Both the position numbers and the translations under genes were made by a program. Positions 11,999-26,686 of a stretch of 64,000 bases of DNA are shown here, piece after piece. The stretch is taken from assembly GCA_963082875.1 (NCBI GenBank), contig OY720103.1:6324001-6388000 (forward strand). The letters run 5' to 3'. Each line of letters opens with the position of its first letter. The stretch's first letter is position 1. The notes beneath the pieces were generated by a model, which was not told the origin of the DNA, did not search any database, and saw nothing but the letters and a program-made list of their open reading frames with translations. Source of the DNA: Corella eumyota. Taxonomy: Eukaryota; Chordata; Ascidiacea; Phlebobranchia; Corellidae.

Positions 11999-12358
11999 AT
12001 GGCAGCATCAAAAGGCACGAAGAAGGCAGTCAAGAAGGCCGCGCCGGCCGAAAACAAAAAGAAGCGACGCGCCCGCCGAAAGGAGAGCTTCAGCATCTAC
12101 ATTTACAAGGTGCTCAAGCAGGTGCACCCCGACACCGGCATCTCCAGCAAGGCGATGAGCATCATGAACTCGTTCGTGAACGACATCTTCGAGCGAATCG
12201 CGTCCGAGGGCTCGCGCCTGGCAACCTACAACAAGCGGCACACGATCAGCAGCCGCGAAATCCAGACCGCCGTGCGACTGCTCTTGCCCGGCGAACTGGC
12301 CAAGCACGCCGTGTCGGAGGGCACCAAGGCCGTGACCAAATACACCAGCTCGAAGTAG
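11999..12358 (+). CDS. H2B: Histone H2B, unit 2
   Basis: Product identical to the unit 1 H2B. TATA-like box at 11931-11937; stem-loop at 12394-12409. Confidence 0.97.
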   Translation: MAASKGTKKAVKKAAPAENKKKRRARRKESFSIYIYKVLKQVHPDTGISSKAMSIMNSFVNDIFERIASEGSRLATYNKRHTISSREIQTAVRLLLPGELAKHAVSEGTKAVTKYTSSK

Positions 12359-13007
12359 TTTTTCGACGACGACGAAAAAAAAAACAGCGAAACGGCTCTT
12401 TTCAGAGCCACCCCTCGTGCTCGAAAGAGAAAAGCCACCACGCCCGTTCGCGGGCCCCATCGAAAAACACGTTTATTAATATTTTTATTATCAGACAAAG
12501 TTGTTGTTGTTGTTGTTCGCTCGTTCGCAAATAGCGGCGAGAAGATCGAAATTTCGCTCGGGCCCCGGTCGCTCGAGTGCTTTCGGCGGCCGCGCGAGCT
12601 CGCAAAACGACGGGACGGCTACGCCCCACGACGGCCAGACCTGCGCCCTTGGGCGCGCCGCGGTTCCTGCGAGGCGCCAAGGCGACGAAAGGCGGCGGCG
12701 CGGGCCCGTCGCTCGCCGAACGGGCCGAACGAGGCGAGCAAACTCGCCAAAACGCGGCCCGGCAGCGTTTTGCCGAGGTTCGGCGACCGACCGCGAGCGA
12801 AGCTCGGCCACCACGCGCACGGCGACGCGACGGGGGGCTGCGGCGGCCGAAGACGCTCGTTTCGAGCCGCTGCCGAGCTCCGTCCGAGGTCGCGCGGCCG
12901 CGCCGCAGCAAGAAACGTGCTCGCGCCTTAGCACAGATTCGCCAGCAAAAGCCGCCGCCAGGCCGATCGCTCCGTTCGCGTCGTTTCGTTTCGGTTCGAC
13001 AGCGAGC

Positions 13008-13015
13008 TATTTATA
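13008..13015 (+). promoter_or_regulatory. H1 promoter TATA box, now driving into LINE copy B
   Basis: TATTTATA placed exactly as in unit 1 relative to the interrupted H1 start codon at 13079. Confidence 0.8.
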
Positions 13016-13074
13016 ACGCGTCATAGCAGTGGCCGGGCTTTCATAGCGAAAAGCGAAATCGAACGAAGACCAAC

Positions 13075-13093
13075 CAACATGACAGCCCAACAG
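13075..13093 (+). repeat. Target-site duplication, left copy (LINE B)
   Basis: The same 19 bases as in unit 1; the right partner is at 18416-18434. Confidence 0.95.
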
Positions 13094-13292
13094 ACGAAGA
13101 AAAGCAGCATATAATTAGATCGCGAAGTTCTGCCCGATTTTTGTCTGTCAGTCTTAGTTCAGTGAAAGTTAACAAAGAGTTCTACAGAATCTTTGGATTA
13201 CTACTTAATTTCTGAAAAAAAACAAGCACCACAAATAGGAGTATATTTTTCTGAAGACCCCTCAACCCAGATTATACATCCCCACTGCCAAA

Positions 13293-14468
13293 ATGGCGAA
13301 AAGAAACAGAAATGCTGCGAAAAACAACCAAGCAGTAGCAGATACCCTAAACACTTCACCGCTTAACCCAACTCCAACCCATACTCCAACTAGGCCTGTA
13401 ATACCACCAAGAACAAAACATTCTCAAAAAACCTACGACAACCAAACCCAATACCACTACATCAACAATGAAACCCCTCCCCCAAAAAATAATGAAGAAA
13501 ACTATCCTTCAACATCAAAAACCGCCAACAATCAACCAACTTACGCCCAAATTACAACAAAACCTTCAACCGTTCCAAACCAAAACCAATTCGTCTGTGA
13601 CCACGAAACAGATGTGTTGATAAAATTCACTGAAATGAGACCTCGAAATTGGCTTATCAACGAAATTAAAAACCTAAAATTTGAACCCACACATCTTGAA
13701 AGTCTATTCTGCAAATTCAACGGCCTAGCTATTATCACAATGAACAACAGGCAAAATGCTAAAAAACTGGAAGCCAATGTCAACAACTTAATTGATAATA
13801 AAACGTGGCAAAATGTCAGCTACTGCAAGCTCTGGAAACAGGACTTCGTACCCATAACGGTGCAAGATATACCAGGCCGATACACAGATGAACCGATTAT
13901 AGAAATTTTTTTACAAACTTACAATCTGCCAGTTACAAAGGTGCATAGACAACGAGACCCAAACGGTATCCTTACAGGAAAACGTTTCTTTTATGTAAAC
14001 GGTGACCTCCTAAAGCAAGTAAAAATCCCTACATTTTTCAAAATTCAAGGCTACCACTTTCCAGTTTACTATTTTGGACAAAGAACCCCAAAAGTACCAC
14101 AAAATGCAGACACTCAACAACAAGCATCGAATAAAGTCAACACACCACAACAAAAAATCGTGAAAGAAAACAACAACCAACCCGTAAAACCACACCAAGC
14201 TGAGCAATCAATGATCAGCAGTGGATCTTCTCAAGCCTCCGGACCGCCGCCTAAACGACCACTCTTTCACCATTCTACACCATCTCACCAACTATCAACA
14301 TCAAAACTAACAACCATAGACTCTTGTGTATTTATAACCGACGAAGAAAGAAGAACCATAGAACAATACCATCATGAACATAATCTCACATTAGAATGTT
14401 CAACCTCATCCGAGGATCAAGACTCCACCCCGGAAGGACCCCAAGCAAACCAAACGGTACCTTTTTAA
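13293..14468 (+). CDS. LINE ORF1 protein, copy B
   Basis: 391 codons. Differs from copy A by one residue in the acidic C-terminal part (Ser-Glu-Asp instead of Ser-Asp-Asp). Otherwise the same RRM-like protein without visible zinc knuckles. Confidence 0.85.
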   Translation: MAKRNRNAAKNNQAVADTLNTSPLNPTPTHTPTRPVIPPRTKHSQKTYDNQTQYHYINNETPPPKNNEENYPSTSKTANNQPTYAQITTKPSTVPNQNQFVCDHETDVLIKFTEMRPRNWLINEIKNLKFEPTHLESLFCKFNGLAIITMNNRQNAKKLEANVNNLIDNKTWQNVSYCKLWKQDFVPITVQDIPGRYTDEPIIEIFLQTYNLPVTKVHRQRDPNGILTGKRFFYVNGDLLKQVKIPTFFKIQGYHFPVYYFGQRTPKVPQNADTQQQASNKVNTPQQKIVKENNNQPVKPHQAEQSMISSGSSQASGPPPKRPLFHHSTPSHQLSTSKLTTIDSCVFITDEERRTIEQYHHEHNLTLECSTSSEDQDSTPEGPQANQTVPF

Positions 14469-14725
14469 CATTTCTCGTAACCTTAAACTTTAATATAATG
14501 ATTTTTCTAATTTATATTGCTTTCATTCGTTTTATGTATAATATGCTTAACACCTGGAACCCACAGTTAAAACCAACCCATAATCGCAAAAATCAAACCA
14601 ACGCTAAATTTCACAACCAAAGGCACAAAATAAACCCAATTTTACACAACAACAAATTACCAAAACCTTACCTACCTACTTTCCATAAATCGAAAATAAT
14701 CTTTTTTAAATACACACCTGGATGA
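14396..14725 (+). other. Small inter-ORF reading frame, copy B
   Basis: Same 109-codon frame as in copy A with one residue change (Arg to Gly near its start). The ATGA overlap with ORF2 is kept at 14722-14725. Confidence 0.35.
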
Positions 14726-17700
14726 CGTCGATGTTAAAAATTACCTCCTTGAACTGCAACGGGCTTGGCGACCCCGTAAAACGCCAAGCCCTTTTTGCCA
14801 GCCTTTCTCAGACCCAAAATTCCATAATACTACTGCAGGAAACTCACTCCCACCACCATCTTGAACAGCTCTGGTCCAACGAATGGAAGGCTGGCAAATC
14901 CTTTTTCTCCTCCTCCCCCACATCTACCATCGCTCGTGGGGGCGTTGCAATTCTAATAAACACAAATAATTTAATAGCCAAAAACGTTAATCTTACTCCA
15001 GACGGCCGCACAATAAGTATCGATATAGATACGTATACCCACACCTTTCACATAGTCAACATTTATGCACCTTGCTCCGGTCATTACAAAAACTTGACTG
15101 AAAATACCAACTATTTTAACTCTATCTTTCACCTGGTTTCATCGCAATACCCCACAATTGTAGCTGGTGATTTTAATAACATTGAAAACTTCAAACTCGA
15201 TCTCAACCCACCAATTATCAACAAAACTAACAATCATTCGTTCTTTCGATTTTGCGAAACCCTTTCTATTGCTGATGCATTAAGGAAACTCCAACCAAAA
15301 ATAAAACAATATACGTATACCAGTTTAACCAGTCAATCAAGAATAGATAGAATATATACATCAAACCAAATTAAAACAATATCCCACAACATAATACCAT
15401 GCTGCCTTTCCGACCATGATTTTGTCACAGCAGATCTAACTCTCAGCTCAGCACAAAAAACAAACAAGGGCCAAGGCACTTGGCGAAATAACATCAAAAT
15501 CTATCTGGACCCATCTTTTACACATTACATATCACATACCATACCACACCTGAACGACAACACAACAGAAATAACAAATACGTGGACTAAAATTAAGAGT
15601 TTTATAAAAAATGCCAATATCAAATTCGCCAAAAAGCACTCAAATAATTTTACCGATATGAGAAATAAACTAGAACTACAACTTGAAGAGGCAAAATTAA
15701 ACTTACAAGGAAATCTAAATCAACAATTGACCCAGAAATATTTCAACCTTAAAAAACAACTGTACAATTTACACAGATCTCATACCAAAAACAAAATTCT
15801 GCAAACAATACTTTCCACAACATATACCAACGCCCCGGACAGCTACATATATTCCCTTTTGAAATCAAAAACCGAGCCCACGGAAATCCTCGAACTATAC
15901 GACGACCATCTTCTGCCCGTTACAAAAACCCGTGAACTCCTAGACATAACTTTCAACTACTATAAAAATATTTACAAGCCACCAACTTTAGTTAACACCC
16001 ACCCCTTTTTTAACCAACAATTTCCACAATTAACAACAGACCAATCAGATCTCTTAACCAAGCCGATAACAAAAGCAGAAATTCTGACAACAATTAAAAG
16101 CCTTACTAAAAACAAAGCCCCAGGCCCTGATGGTCTTTCTAACGAATTGTTTATCTCCCAACAGGAAGCCTTGCTTCCACCTCTGCTAAAACTGTTCAAC
16201 CATTTTCTTGAAACTGGATTAATCCCAGCAAATTTCAAAACTGGAAAAATTACCCTTATTCACAAAAAAAGCTCCAAATCTGAGATAAAAAATTACCGCC
16301 CCATCTCTTTACTAAATTCAGACCTTAAATTGTTTAACAAAATATTAGCCAACCGGATAAAACTCATAACACCATTTTTACTCAGTGGAACCCAATTTGC
16401 TCAACCAGGCCTCTCAGTTGTAGGTGCAAGCCTGCTACTGAGAGACATCTACCATAAATTGTCTTACAATAAAGTAACAGGCTACATGCTTTCACTCGAC
16501 TTTGCCAAGGCTTTCGACTCCATCAGTCATTCTTTCCTGTCGCAAACTCTACAACACTTCAATTTTCCTCAAAAATTCATTAAACTAATCGACACTTTAC
16601 ACTCAGACATTTTCTCCACTATATACATAAATAAACATCCAACATCCCCCGTCCCGATTCGAAACGGTGTCAGACAAGGATGTCCCCTAAGCCTACACTT
16701 GTTTACTCTTGCTCTAGAACCGCTACTCCTGTACATGCAACATCAACAAGATGTCATCGGAGTACGACTTACAAGCCGACATACCATCAAAACGGTCGCG
16801 TATGCCGACGACATAACCCTGACCCTTACCACCCCCCGGTCCATCCACGCTGCCCTATCAACTCTTCAACTTTTCTCAAATGCCTCCGGACTGAAACTCA
16901 ATCACGAAAAAACCAAAGCACTGCTTATCAACCCACCCACTGCTGTAATAAACCTACCTCAAAATATCACTTGGACTAATTCTGTAATAACTCCACTTAA
17001 CATCCCAATTGGAAAACCTAAATTTATAACGCAACATTGGAACCACATATGCCAAAAGATATCCGACGAAGAAAAATGTCTAAGAAAAATATTTTCGACA
17101 CTAGACCACAAAGCTGTACTTTCCAAAACAAAGCTCCTGCCACATATTATAAATTTTGCATCAGTCTACCCAATGCCAAAAACAAAACAAATCACCATCT
17201 CCAACATAATCTTAAGATACGCCCTTAAAAATCAAAATCAATTACAGCTGGAAACCCTGGCACTTACTCGAACTAACGGGGGCTACAATTTCCCCAATAT
17301 AAGGCTTTACTCGGACCTTTTCTTTCTCAAACCAATATTCTCCCACTTTAATTTTCGTAAAAACAGTACTCCTCCATCTCCGCAAGACTTAACAATCGAA
17401 TATAATATCGGACTCCTCCTCTCCAAAACGTATGAAATGCCTTACCTAAATTCGATTCCACACGCCGACATACTTACACCACTTTATAAACACTACATCG
17501 ACATCATTAACAATTACAAATTAACCCCAAAGCACCTCCAATTAAACTCAATCTCAAAACTTTACAAAACCCTGAACAACCAACCTAAACAAGACAACAC
17601 CACTGTATGGCCGAACATACACAATAACATTCTCTCAAACAACCTAAAAACTATAAATTATAAAATTACTCAAAATGTACTTTCCACCAGATCAACTTTC

Positions 17701-18159
17701 TTACCCAATCTCCTAGACAATAATTCAAACTGCCCTCTCTGCAATACAAACGCATATGAAACGTCAATCCACTTACTCCACAAATGCAACAAAATTTCTC
17801 CCCTGCTCACTTATACCAACAACATTTTTACAAAACTCACTGGACATGACCATAACATATTTCAAAATTCCGACCATATGAACTTAAGCCCACCTTCAAC
17901 AATTTCAATAGTAAACCTAGACCAATACGTACTACTAATATCAACACTCCACCATAAAATTTGGCAATACAGGAATAAAATAGTCTATGAAAAACATACC
18001 TTCTCACAAAAAAAATTAATCGCTTCCTATATTCAATCCATACAATCCAGACTCCACTTTGAAACAAATAAGCCATACCCGATATACATTAGCCAAATAG
18101 CCGAATTAGTACAAGTAATACAGACAACAGAACACCACTACCACACAGCAATAACCTAA
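14722..18159 (+). CDS. LINE ORF2: APE endonuclease and reverse transcriptase, copy B
   Basis: 1,145 codons with the same protein sequence as copy A; all endonuclease and reverse transcriptase motifs are intact. Confidence 0.93.
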   Translation: MTSMLKITSLNCNGLGDPVKRQALFASLSQTQNSIILLQETHSHHHLEQLWSNEWKAGKSFFSSSPTSTIARGGVAILINTNNLIAKNVNLTPDGRTISIDIDTYTHTFHIVNIYAPCSGHYKNLTENTNYFNSIFHLVSSQYPTIVAGDFNNIENFKLDLNPPIINKTNNHSFFRFCETLSIADALRKLQPKIKQYTYTSLTSQSRIDRIYTSNQIKTISHNIIPCCLSDHDFVTADLTLSSAQKTNKGQGTWRNNIKIYLDPSFTHYISHTIPHLNDNTTEITNTWTKIKSFIKNANIKFAKKHSNNFTDMRNKLELQLEEAKLNLQGNLNQQLTQKYFNLKKQLYNLHRSHTKNKILQTILSTTYTNAPDSYIYSLLKSKTEPTEILELYDDHLLPVTKTRELLDITFNYYKNIYKPPTLVNTHPFFNQQFPQLTTDQSDLLTKPITKAEILTTIKSLTKNKAPGPDGLSNELFISQQEALLPPLLKLFNHFLETGLIPANFKTGKITLIHKKSSKSEIKNYRPISLLNSDLKLFNKILANRIKLITPFLLSGTQFAQPGLSVVGASLLLRDIYHKLSYNKVTGYMLSLDFAKAFDSISHSFLSQTLQHFNFPQKFIKLIDTLHSDIFSTIYINKHPTSPVPIRNGVRQGCPLSLHLFTLALEPLLLYMQHQQDVIGVRLTSRHTIKTVAYADDITLTLTTPRSIHAALSTLQLFSNASGLKLNHEKTKALLINPPTAVINLPQNITWTNSVITPLNIPIGKPKFITQHWNHICQKISDEEKCLRKIFSTLDHKAVLSKTKLLPHIINFASVYPMPKTKQITISNIILRYALKNQNQLQLETLALTRTNGGYNFPNIRLYSDLFFLKPIFSHFNFRKNSTPPSPQDLTIEYNIGLLLSKTYEMPYLNSIPHADILTPLYKHYIDIINNYKLTPKHLQLNSISKLYKTLNNQPKQDNTTVWPNIHNNILSNNLKTINYKITQNVLSTRSTFLPNLLDNNSNCPLCNTNAYETSIHLLHKCNKISPLLTYTNNIFTKLTGHDHNIFQNSDHMNLSPPSTISIVNLDQYVLLISTLHHKIWQYRNKIVYEKHTFSQKKLIASYIQSIQSRLHFETNKPYPIYISQIAELVQVIQTTEHHYHTAIT

Positions 18160-18415
18160 AAATTAACGTACATAACACTGCCAAAATAAACCTATTTTCT
18201 CCTTACTAATCCTTTCAATGTTTTCAATTTTTTACTTTAACTATATGCATGTAAACGCCGTGAACATTTACTATTGTTATTTTGAACTTTAATGTATTTC
18301 TCCATTTTCATCACCCGTACTCCTTGTTATTTTCCTTTTTGTTTTTTTTGTTATGAATTACGCGCAATATTCTTTATTTGTATCACCCTTATGTAATGCA
18401 AATAAACAAAAAATA
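18160..18415 (+). other. LINE 3' UTR and A-rich tail, copy B
   Basis: Same as in copy A, with AATAAA at 18401-18406 and the short A-rich end that joins the right target-site duplication. Confidence 0.75.
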
Positions 18416-18434
18416 CAACATGACAGCCCAACAG
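18416..18434 (+). repeat. Target-site duplication, right copy (LINE B)
   Basis: Exact repeat of 13075-13093, restoring the H1 start. Confidence 0.95.
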
Positions 18435-19037
18435 CAACAGCAACAGTCCGCCGGCAAAGCCAAGAAGACGCCGAAGGCCGCGCCGCCGGCGCACCCCACC
18501 TACCGGGTCATGGTCGCCGCCGCCGTGGCCGCGACCAAGAACAAACGCGGCACGTCTCGCCAGGCCATCGTCAGCTACATACGGAGCAACTACGACGTAA
18601 AGGACGGCACGGCCAGCCGCAACGTCACCGCCGCCGTCAAGCGAATGACCGCCGACAAGACTCTCGCGCAGACCAAGGGCACGGGCGCGTCCGGCTCTTT
18701 CAAGCTTCCCGTCGCCGAGAAGAAGAAGAAGCCCGCCGCCGCCGCCGCCGCCGCTAAAAAGCCGGCCGCCGCCGCAGCAGCGAAGAAGAAGAAGCCCGCG
18801 GCCGGCCAGAAGAAGACCGGCACGCCGTCCAAAAACAAGCGGGAGACGGCCAAGAAGTCGGCGCCCGCCGCCTCGAAGAAGGCCACGCCGAAAAAGGCAG
18901 CCAAGAAGCCCGCCGCGAAAAAGGCCACGACGGCGGCCAAGAAGCTCGCGGCCGCCAAGCCGAAGCCGAAGAAGCCCGCCGTGAAGAAGGTCGCCGCGAA
19001 AAAGTCGACGACGGCGAAAAAGGCCAGCAAGAAGTAG
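18420..19037 (+). CDS. H1: Histone H1, Glu-Thr allele, cut off from its promoter by LINE B
   Basis: 205 residues. Differs from the unit 1 H1 by Glu-Thr in place of Ala-Ala at 142-143, caused by three adjacent base changes. Separated from its TATA box by the LINE as in unit 1. Stem-loop at 19079-19094. Confidence 0.93.
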   Translation: MTAQQQQQQSAGKAKKTPKAAPPAHPTYRVMVAAAVAATKNKRGTSRQAIVSYIRSNYDVKDGTASRNVTAAVKRMTADKTLAQTKGTGASGSFKLPVAEKKKKPAAAAAAAKKPAAAAAAKKKKPAAGQKKTGTPSKNKRETAKKSAPAASKKATPKKAAKKPAAKKATTAAKKLAAAKPKPKKPAVKKVAAKKSTTAKKASKK

Positions 19038-19263
19038 CCGGCGCGGCGTTGCGCCCGTCTGGCGCGCCCTCACACAACGGCTCTTTTCAGGGCCACCCGT
19101 TGTTTCAGTCGAGAGAGATTCCCGGGGTCGGGGTAATTACGAAGCCGGCAGGTGGCCGGGCGGCGTCGCTCGCGATCGACCGCCCTTCGACGTTCGGCGC
19201 CCCGCGGCGAAGCACGAAACGAGCGGGGTGCGCGCGCTGCACGCCGATTGGTCGCGGCGGTGA

Positions 19264-19710
<447 letters not shown>

Positions 19711-19769
19711 GCGGCGGGCCACGCAGGCGACAGCAACACAATCGGCCCTTTTCAGGGCCACCCGTTTAA

Positions 19770-20441
<672 letters not shown>

Positions 20442-20963
20442 GCGAACGCAGCAGCGTGCCGCACCACACAAACGGCTCTTTTCAGAGCCACCCGTTCAAC
20501 AAGAAAGAGTTCCGAGTAACGTCGGCCGGCGCCGCGCGATTGGCCGACCGGCCGTGCGACGTTCTTTTGCCGCCGAAGCGACCCGCGCTCTCGGCCTCGT
20601 TTCGAGAAAGCTAGCCGGTCGGGCAAAAGAGGGAAACCCCCCACTGGCTGCGACAGGCAAGAGAGAAAGAGGCGCGCCGATCGGCCAGCGCGACGTTCTT
20701 TTGCCGCCGAAGCGACTCGCGCTCTCGGCCTCGTTTCGAGAAAGCTAGCAGGTCGCGAAAAAAGAGGGAAACCCCCCACTGGCTGCGACACAGCGAGGAG
20801 CGGCGGTTGGTTCGCGCACGTGTGTTTGCCGAAAATTGGCAACGAGGGCGCGGCGCAAAATGACGACGAAAACATTCGAAGTCCGGGCATCTCTCTGCAA
20901 TTCTGTTCGGGTGGCTCTGAAAAGAGCCGTTTCGAGTTTTTTCGTTCGCGCCGTCGTCGTTGC

Positions 20964-21602
<639 letters not shown>

Positions 21603-21831
21603 CTAGACTGCGATTGGCGCCCGTTTCGATGGCCAATTTGCATAAGGGAAAGCCCCCCGTGGCGAAGGCGGCGGAACGCCGATTGGCCGTTGCCGAGTCG
21701 CTCGAACGGCTCGCGCGCCTGCGATTGGCCGGCGCTTCGAGTGCTCATTTGCATAGCGGCGGCTTTAAAAGCGAGCGCGCCGACCAGCCGCCACACTCAG
21801 CTCGCAAACCCACCACAACCGCGACAACACG

Positions 21832-22191
21832 ATGGCAGCATCAAAAGGCACGAAGAAGGCAGTCAAGAAGGCCGCGCCGGCCGAAAACAAAAAGAAGCGA
21901 CGCGCCCGCCGAAAGGAGAGCTTCAGCATCTACATTTACAAGGTGCTCAAGCAGGTGCACCCCGACACCGGCATCTCCAGCAAGGCGATGAGCATCATGA
22001 ACTCGTTCGTGAACGACATCTTCGAGCGAATCGCGTCCGAGGGCTCGCGCCTGGCAACCTACAACAAGCGGCACACGATCAGCAGCCGCGAAATCCAGAC
22101 CGCCGTGCGACTGCTCTTGCCCGGCGAACTGGCCAAGCACGCCGTGTCGGAGGGCACCAAGGCCGTGACCAAATACACCAGCTCGAAGTAG
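21832..22191 (+). CDS. H2B: Histone H2B, unit 3
   Basis: Intact, same protein as unit 1. TATA-like box at 21764-21770; stem-loop at 22227-22242. Confidence 0.97.
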   Translation: MAASKGTKKAVKKAAPAENKKKRRARRKESFSIYIYKVLKQVHPDTGISSKAMSIMNSFVNDIFERIASEGSRLATYNKRHTISSREIQTAVRLLLPGELAKHAVSEGTKAVTKYTSSK

Positions 22192-22914
22192 TTTTTCGAC
22201 GACGACGAAAAAAAAAACAGCGAAACGGCTCTTTTCAGAGCCACCCCTCGTGCTCGAAAGAGAAAAGCCACCACGCCCGTTCGCGGGCCCCATCGAAAAA
22301 CACGTTTATTAATATTTTTATTATCAGACAAAGTTGTTGTTGTTGTTGTTGTTCGCTCGTTCGCAAATAGCGGCGAGAAGATCGAAATTTCGCTCGGGCC
22401 CCGGTCGCTCGAGTGCTTTCGGCGGCCGCGCGAGCTCGCAAAACGACGGGACGGCTACGCCCCACGACGGCCAGACCTGCGCCCTTGGGCGCGCCGCGGT
22501 TCCTGCGAGGCGCCAAGGCGACGAAAGGCGGCGGCGCGGGCCCGTCGCTCGCCGAACGGGCCGAACGAGGCGAGCAAACTCGCCAAAACGCGGCCCGGCA
22601 GCGTTTTGCCGAGGTTCGGCGACCGACCGCGAGCGAAGCTCGGCCACCACGCGCACGGCGACGCGACGGGGGGCTGCGGCGGCCGAAGACGCTCGTTTCG
22701 AGCCGCTGCCGAGCTCCGTCCGAGGTCGCGCGGCCGCGCCGCAGCAAGAAACGTGCTCGCGCCTTAGCACAGATTCGCCAGCAAAAGCCGCCGCCAGGCC
22801 GATCGCTCCGTTCGCGTCGTTTCGTTTCGGTTCGACAGCGAGCTATTTATAACGCGTCATAGCAGTGGCCGGGCTTTCATAGCGAAAAGCGAAATCGAAC
22901 GAAGACCAACCAAC

Positions 22915-23532
22915 ATGACAGCCCAACAGCAACAGCAACAGTCCGCCGGCAAAGCCAAGAAGACGCCGAAGGCCGCGCCGCCGGCGCACCCCACCTACCG
23001 GGTCATGGTCGCCGCCGCCGTGGCCGCGACCAAGAACAAACGCGGCACGTCTCGCCAGGCCATCGTCAGCTACATACGGAGCAACTACGACGTAAAGGAC
23101 GGCACGGCCAGCCGCAACGTCACCGCCGCCGTCAAGCGAATGACCGCCGACAAGACTCTCGCGCAGACCAAGGGCACGGGCGCGTCCGGCTCTTTCAAGC
23201 TTCCCGTCGCCGAGAAGAAGAAGAAGCCCGCCGCCGCCGCCGCCGCCGCTAAAAAGCCGGCCGCCGCCGCAGCAGCGAAGAAGAAGAAGCCCGCGGCCGG
23301 CCAGAAGAAGACCGGCACGCCGTCCAAAAACAAGCGGGCCGCGGCCAAGAAGTCGGCGCCCGCCGCCTCGAAGAAGGCCACGCCGAAAAAGGCAGCCAAG
23401 AAGCCCGCCGCGAAAAAGGCCACGACGGCGGCCAAGAAGCTCGCGGCCGCCAAGCCGAAGCCGAAGAAGCCCGCCGTGAAGAAGGTCGCCGCGAAAAAGT
23501 CGACGACGGCGAAAAAGGCCAGCAAGAAGTAG
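22915..23532 (+). CDS. H1: Histone H1, unit 3 (uninterrupted, Ala-Ala allele)
   Basis: First H1 in the window joined to its own promoter: TATTTATA at 22844-22851. Same protein as the unit 1 H1. Stem-loop at 23574-23589. It serves as the empty-site reference for the LINE insertion. Confidence 0.96.
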   Translation: MTAQQQQQQSAGKAKKTPKAAPPAHPTYRVMVAAAVAATKNKRGTSRQAIVSYIRSNYDVKDGTASRNVTAAVKRMTADKTLAQTKGTGASGSFKLPVAEKKKKPAAAAAAAKKPAAAAAAKKKKPAAGQKKTGTPSKNKRAAAKKSAPAASKKATPKKAAKKPAAKKATTAAKKLAAAKPKPKKPAVKKVAAKKSTTAKKASKK

Positions 23533-23758
23533 CCGGCGCGGCGTTGCGCCCGTCTGGCGCGCCCTCACACAACGGCTCTTTTCAGGGCCACCCGTTGTTT
23601 CAGTCGAGAGAGATTCCCGGGGTCGGGGTAATTACGAAGCCGGCAGGTGGCCGGGCGGCGTCGCTCGCGATCGACCGCCCTTCGACGTTCGGCGCCCCGC
23701 GGCGAAGCACGAAACGAGCGGGGTGCGCGCGCTGCACGCCGATTGGTCGCGGCGGTGA

Positions 23759-24205
<447 letters not shown>

Positions 24206-24264
24206 GCGGCGGGCCACGCAGGCGACAGCAACACAATCGGCCCTTTTCAGGGCCACCCGTTTAA

Positions 24265-24936
<672 letters not shown>

Positions 24937-25458
24937 GCGAACGCAGCAGCGTGCCGCACCACACAAACGGCTCTTTTCAGAGCCACCCGTTCAACAAGAA
25001 AGAGTTCCGAGTAACGTCGGCCGGCGCCGCGCGATTGGCCGACCGGCCGTGCGACGTTCTTTTGCCGCCGAAGCGACCCGCGCTCTCGGCCTCGTTTCGA
25101 GAAAGCTAGCCGGTCGGGCAAAAGAGGGAAACCCCCCACTGGCTGCGACAGGCAAGAGAGAAAGAGGCGCGCCGATCGGCCAGCGCGACGTTCTTTTGCC
25201 GCCGAAGCGACTCGCGCTCTCGGCCTCGTTTCGAGAAAGCTAGCAGGTCGCGAAAAAAGAGGGAAACCCCCCACTGGCTGCGACACAGCGAGGAGCGGCG
25301 GTTGGTTCGCGCACGTGTGTTTGCCGAAAATTGGCAACGAGGGCGCGGCGCAAAATGACGACGAAAACATTCGAAGTCCGGGCATCTCTCTGCAATTCTG
25401 TTCGGGTGGCTCTGAAAAGAGCCGTTTCGAGTTTTTTCGTTCGCGCCGTCGTCGTTGC

Positions 25459-26097
<639 letters not shown>

Positions 26098-26326
26098 CTA
26101 GACTGCGATTGGCGCCCGTTTCGATGGCCAATTTGCATAAGGGAAAGCCCCCCGTGGCGAAGGCGGCGAAACGCCGATTGGCCGTTGCCGAGTCGCTCGA
26201 ACGGCTCGCGCGCCTGCGATTGGCCGGCGCTTCGAGTGCTCATTTGCATAGCGGCGGCTTTAAAAGCGAGCGCGCCGACCAGCCGCCACACTCAGCTCGC
26301 AAACCCACCACAACCGCGACAACACG

Positions 26327-26686
26327 ATGGCAGCATCAAAAGGCACGAAGAAGGCAGTCAAGAAGGCCGCGCCGGCCGAAAACAAAAAGAAGCGACGCGC
26401 CCGCCGAAAGGAGAGCTTCAGCATCTACATTTACAAGGTGCTCAAGCAGGTGCACCCCGACACCGGCATCTCCAGCAAGGCGATGAGCATCATGAACTCG
26501 TTCGTGAACGACATCTTCGAGCGAATCGCGTCCGAGGGCTCGCGCCTGGCAACCTACAACAAGCGGCACACGATCAGCAGCCGCGAAATCCAGACCGCCG
26601 TGCGACTGCTCTTGCCCGGCGAACTGGCCAAGCACGCCGTGTCGGAGGGCACCAAGGCCGTGACCAAATACACCAGCTCGAAGTAG
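26327..26686 (+). CDS. H2B: Histone H2B, unit 4
   Basis: Intact. TATA-like box at 26259-26265; stem-loop at 26722-26737. Confidence 0.97.
   Translation: MAASKGTKKAVKKAAPAENKKKRRARRKESFSIYIYKVLKQVHPDTGISSKAMSIMNSFVNDIFERIASEGSRLATYNKRHTISSREIQTAVRLLLPGELAKHAVSEGTKAVTKYTSSK

Larger units (their letters stand above)
13094..18415 (+). mobile_element. Full-length non-LTR retrotransposon (LINE, Tx1/L1-like), copy B
   Basis: Same length as copy A with no indel between them. I found two single-base differences: one at 14408 (Asp to Glu in ORF1) and one synonymous change near 15269 in ORF2. The insertion point, orientation and target-site duplication are identical. It arose either by duplication or conversion of a LINE-bearing unit, or by a second insertion at the same site. 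Confidence 0.93.
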
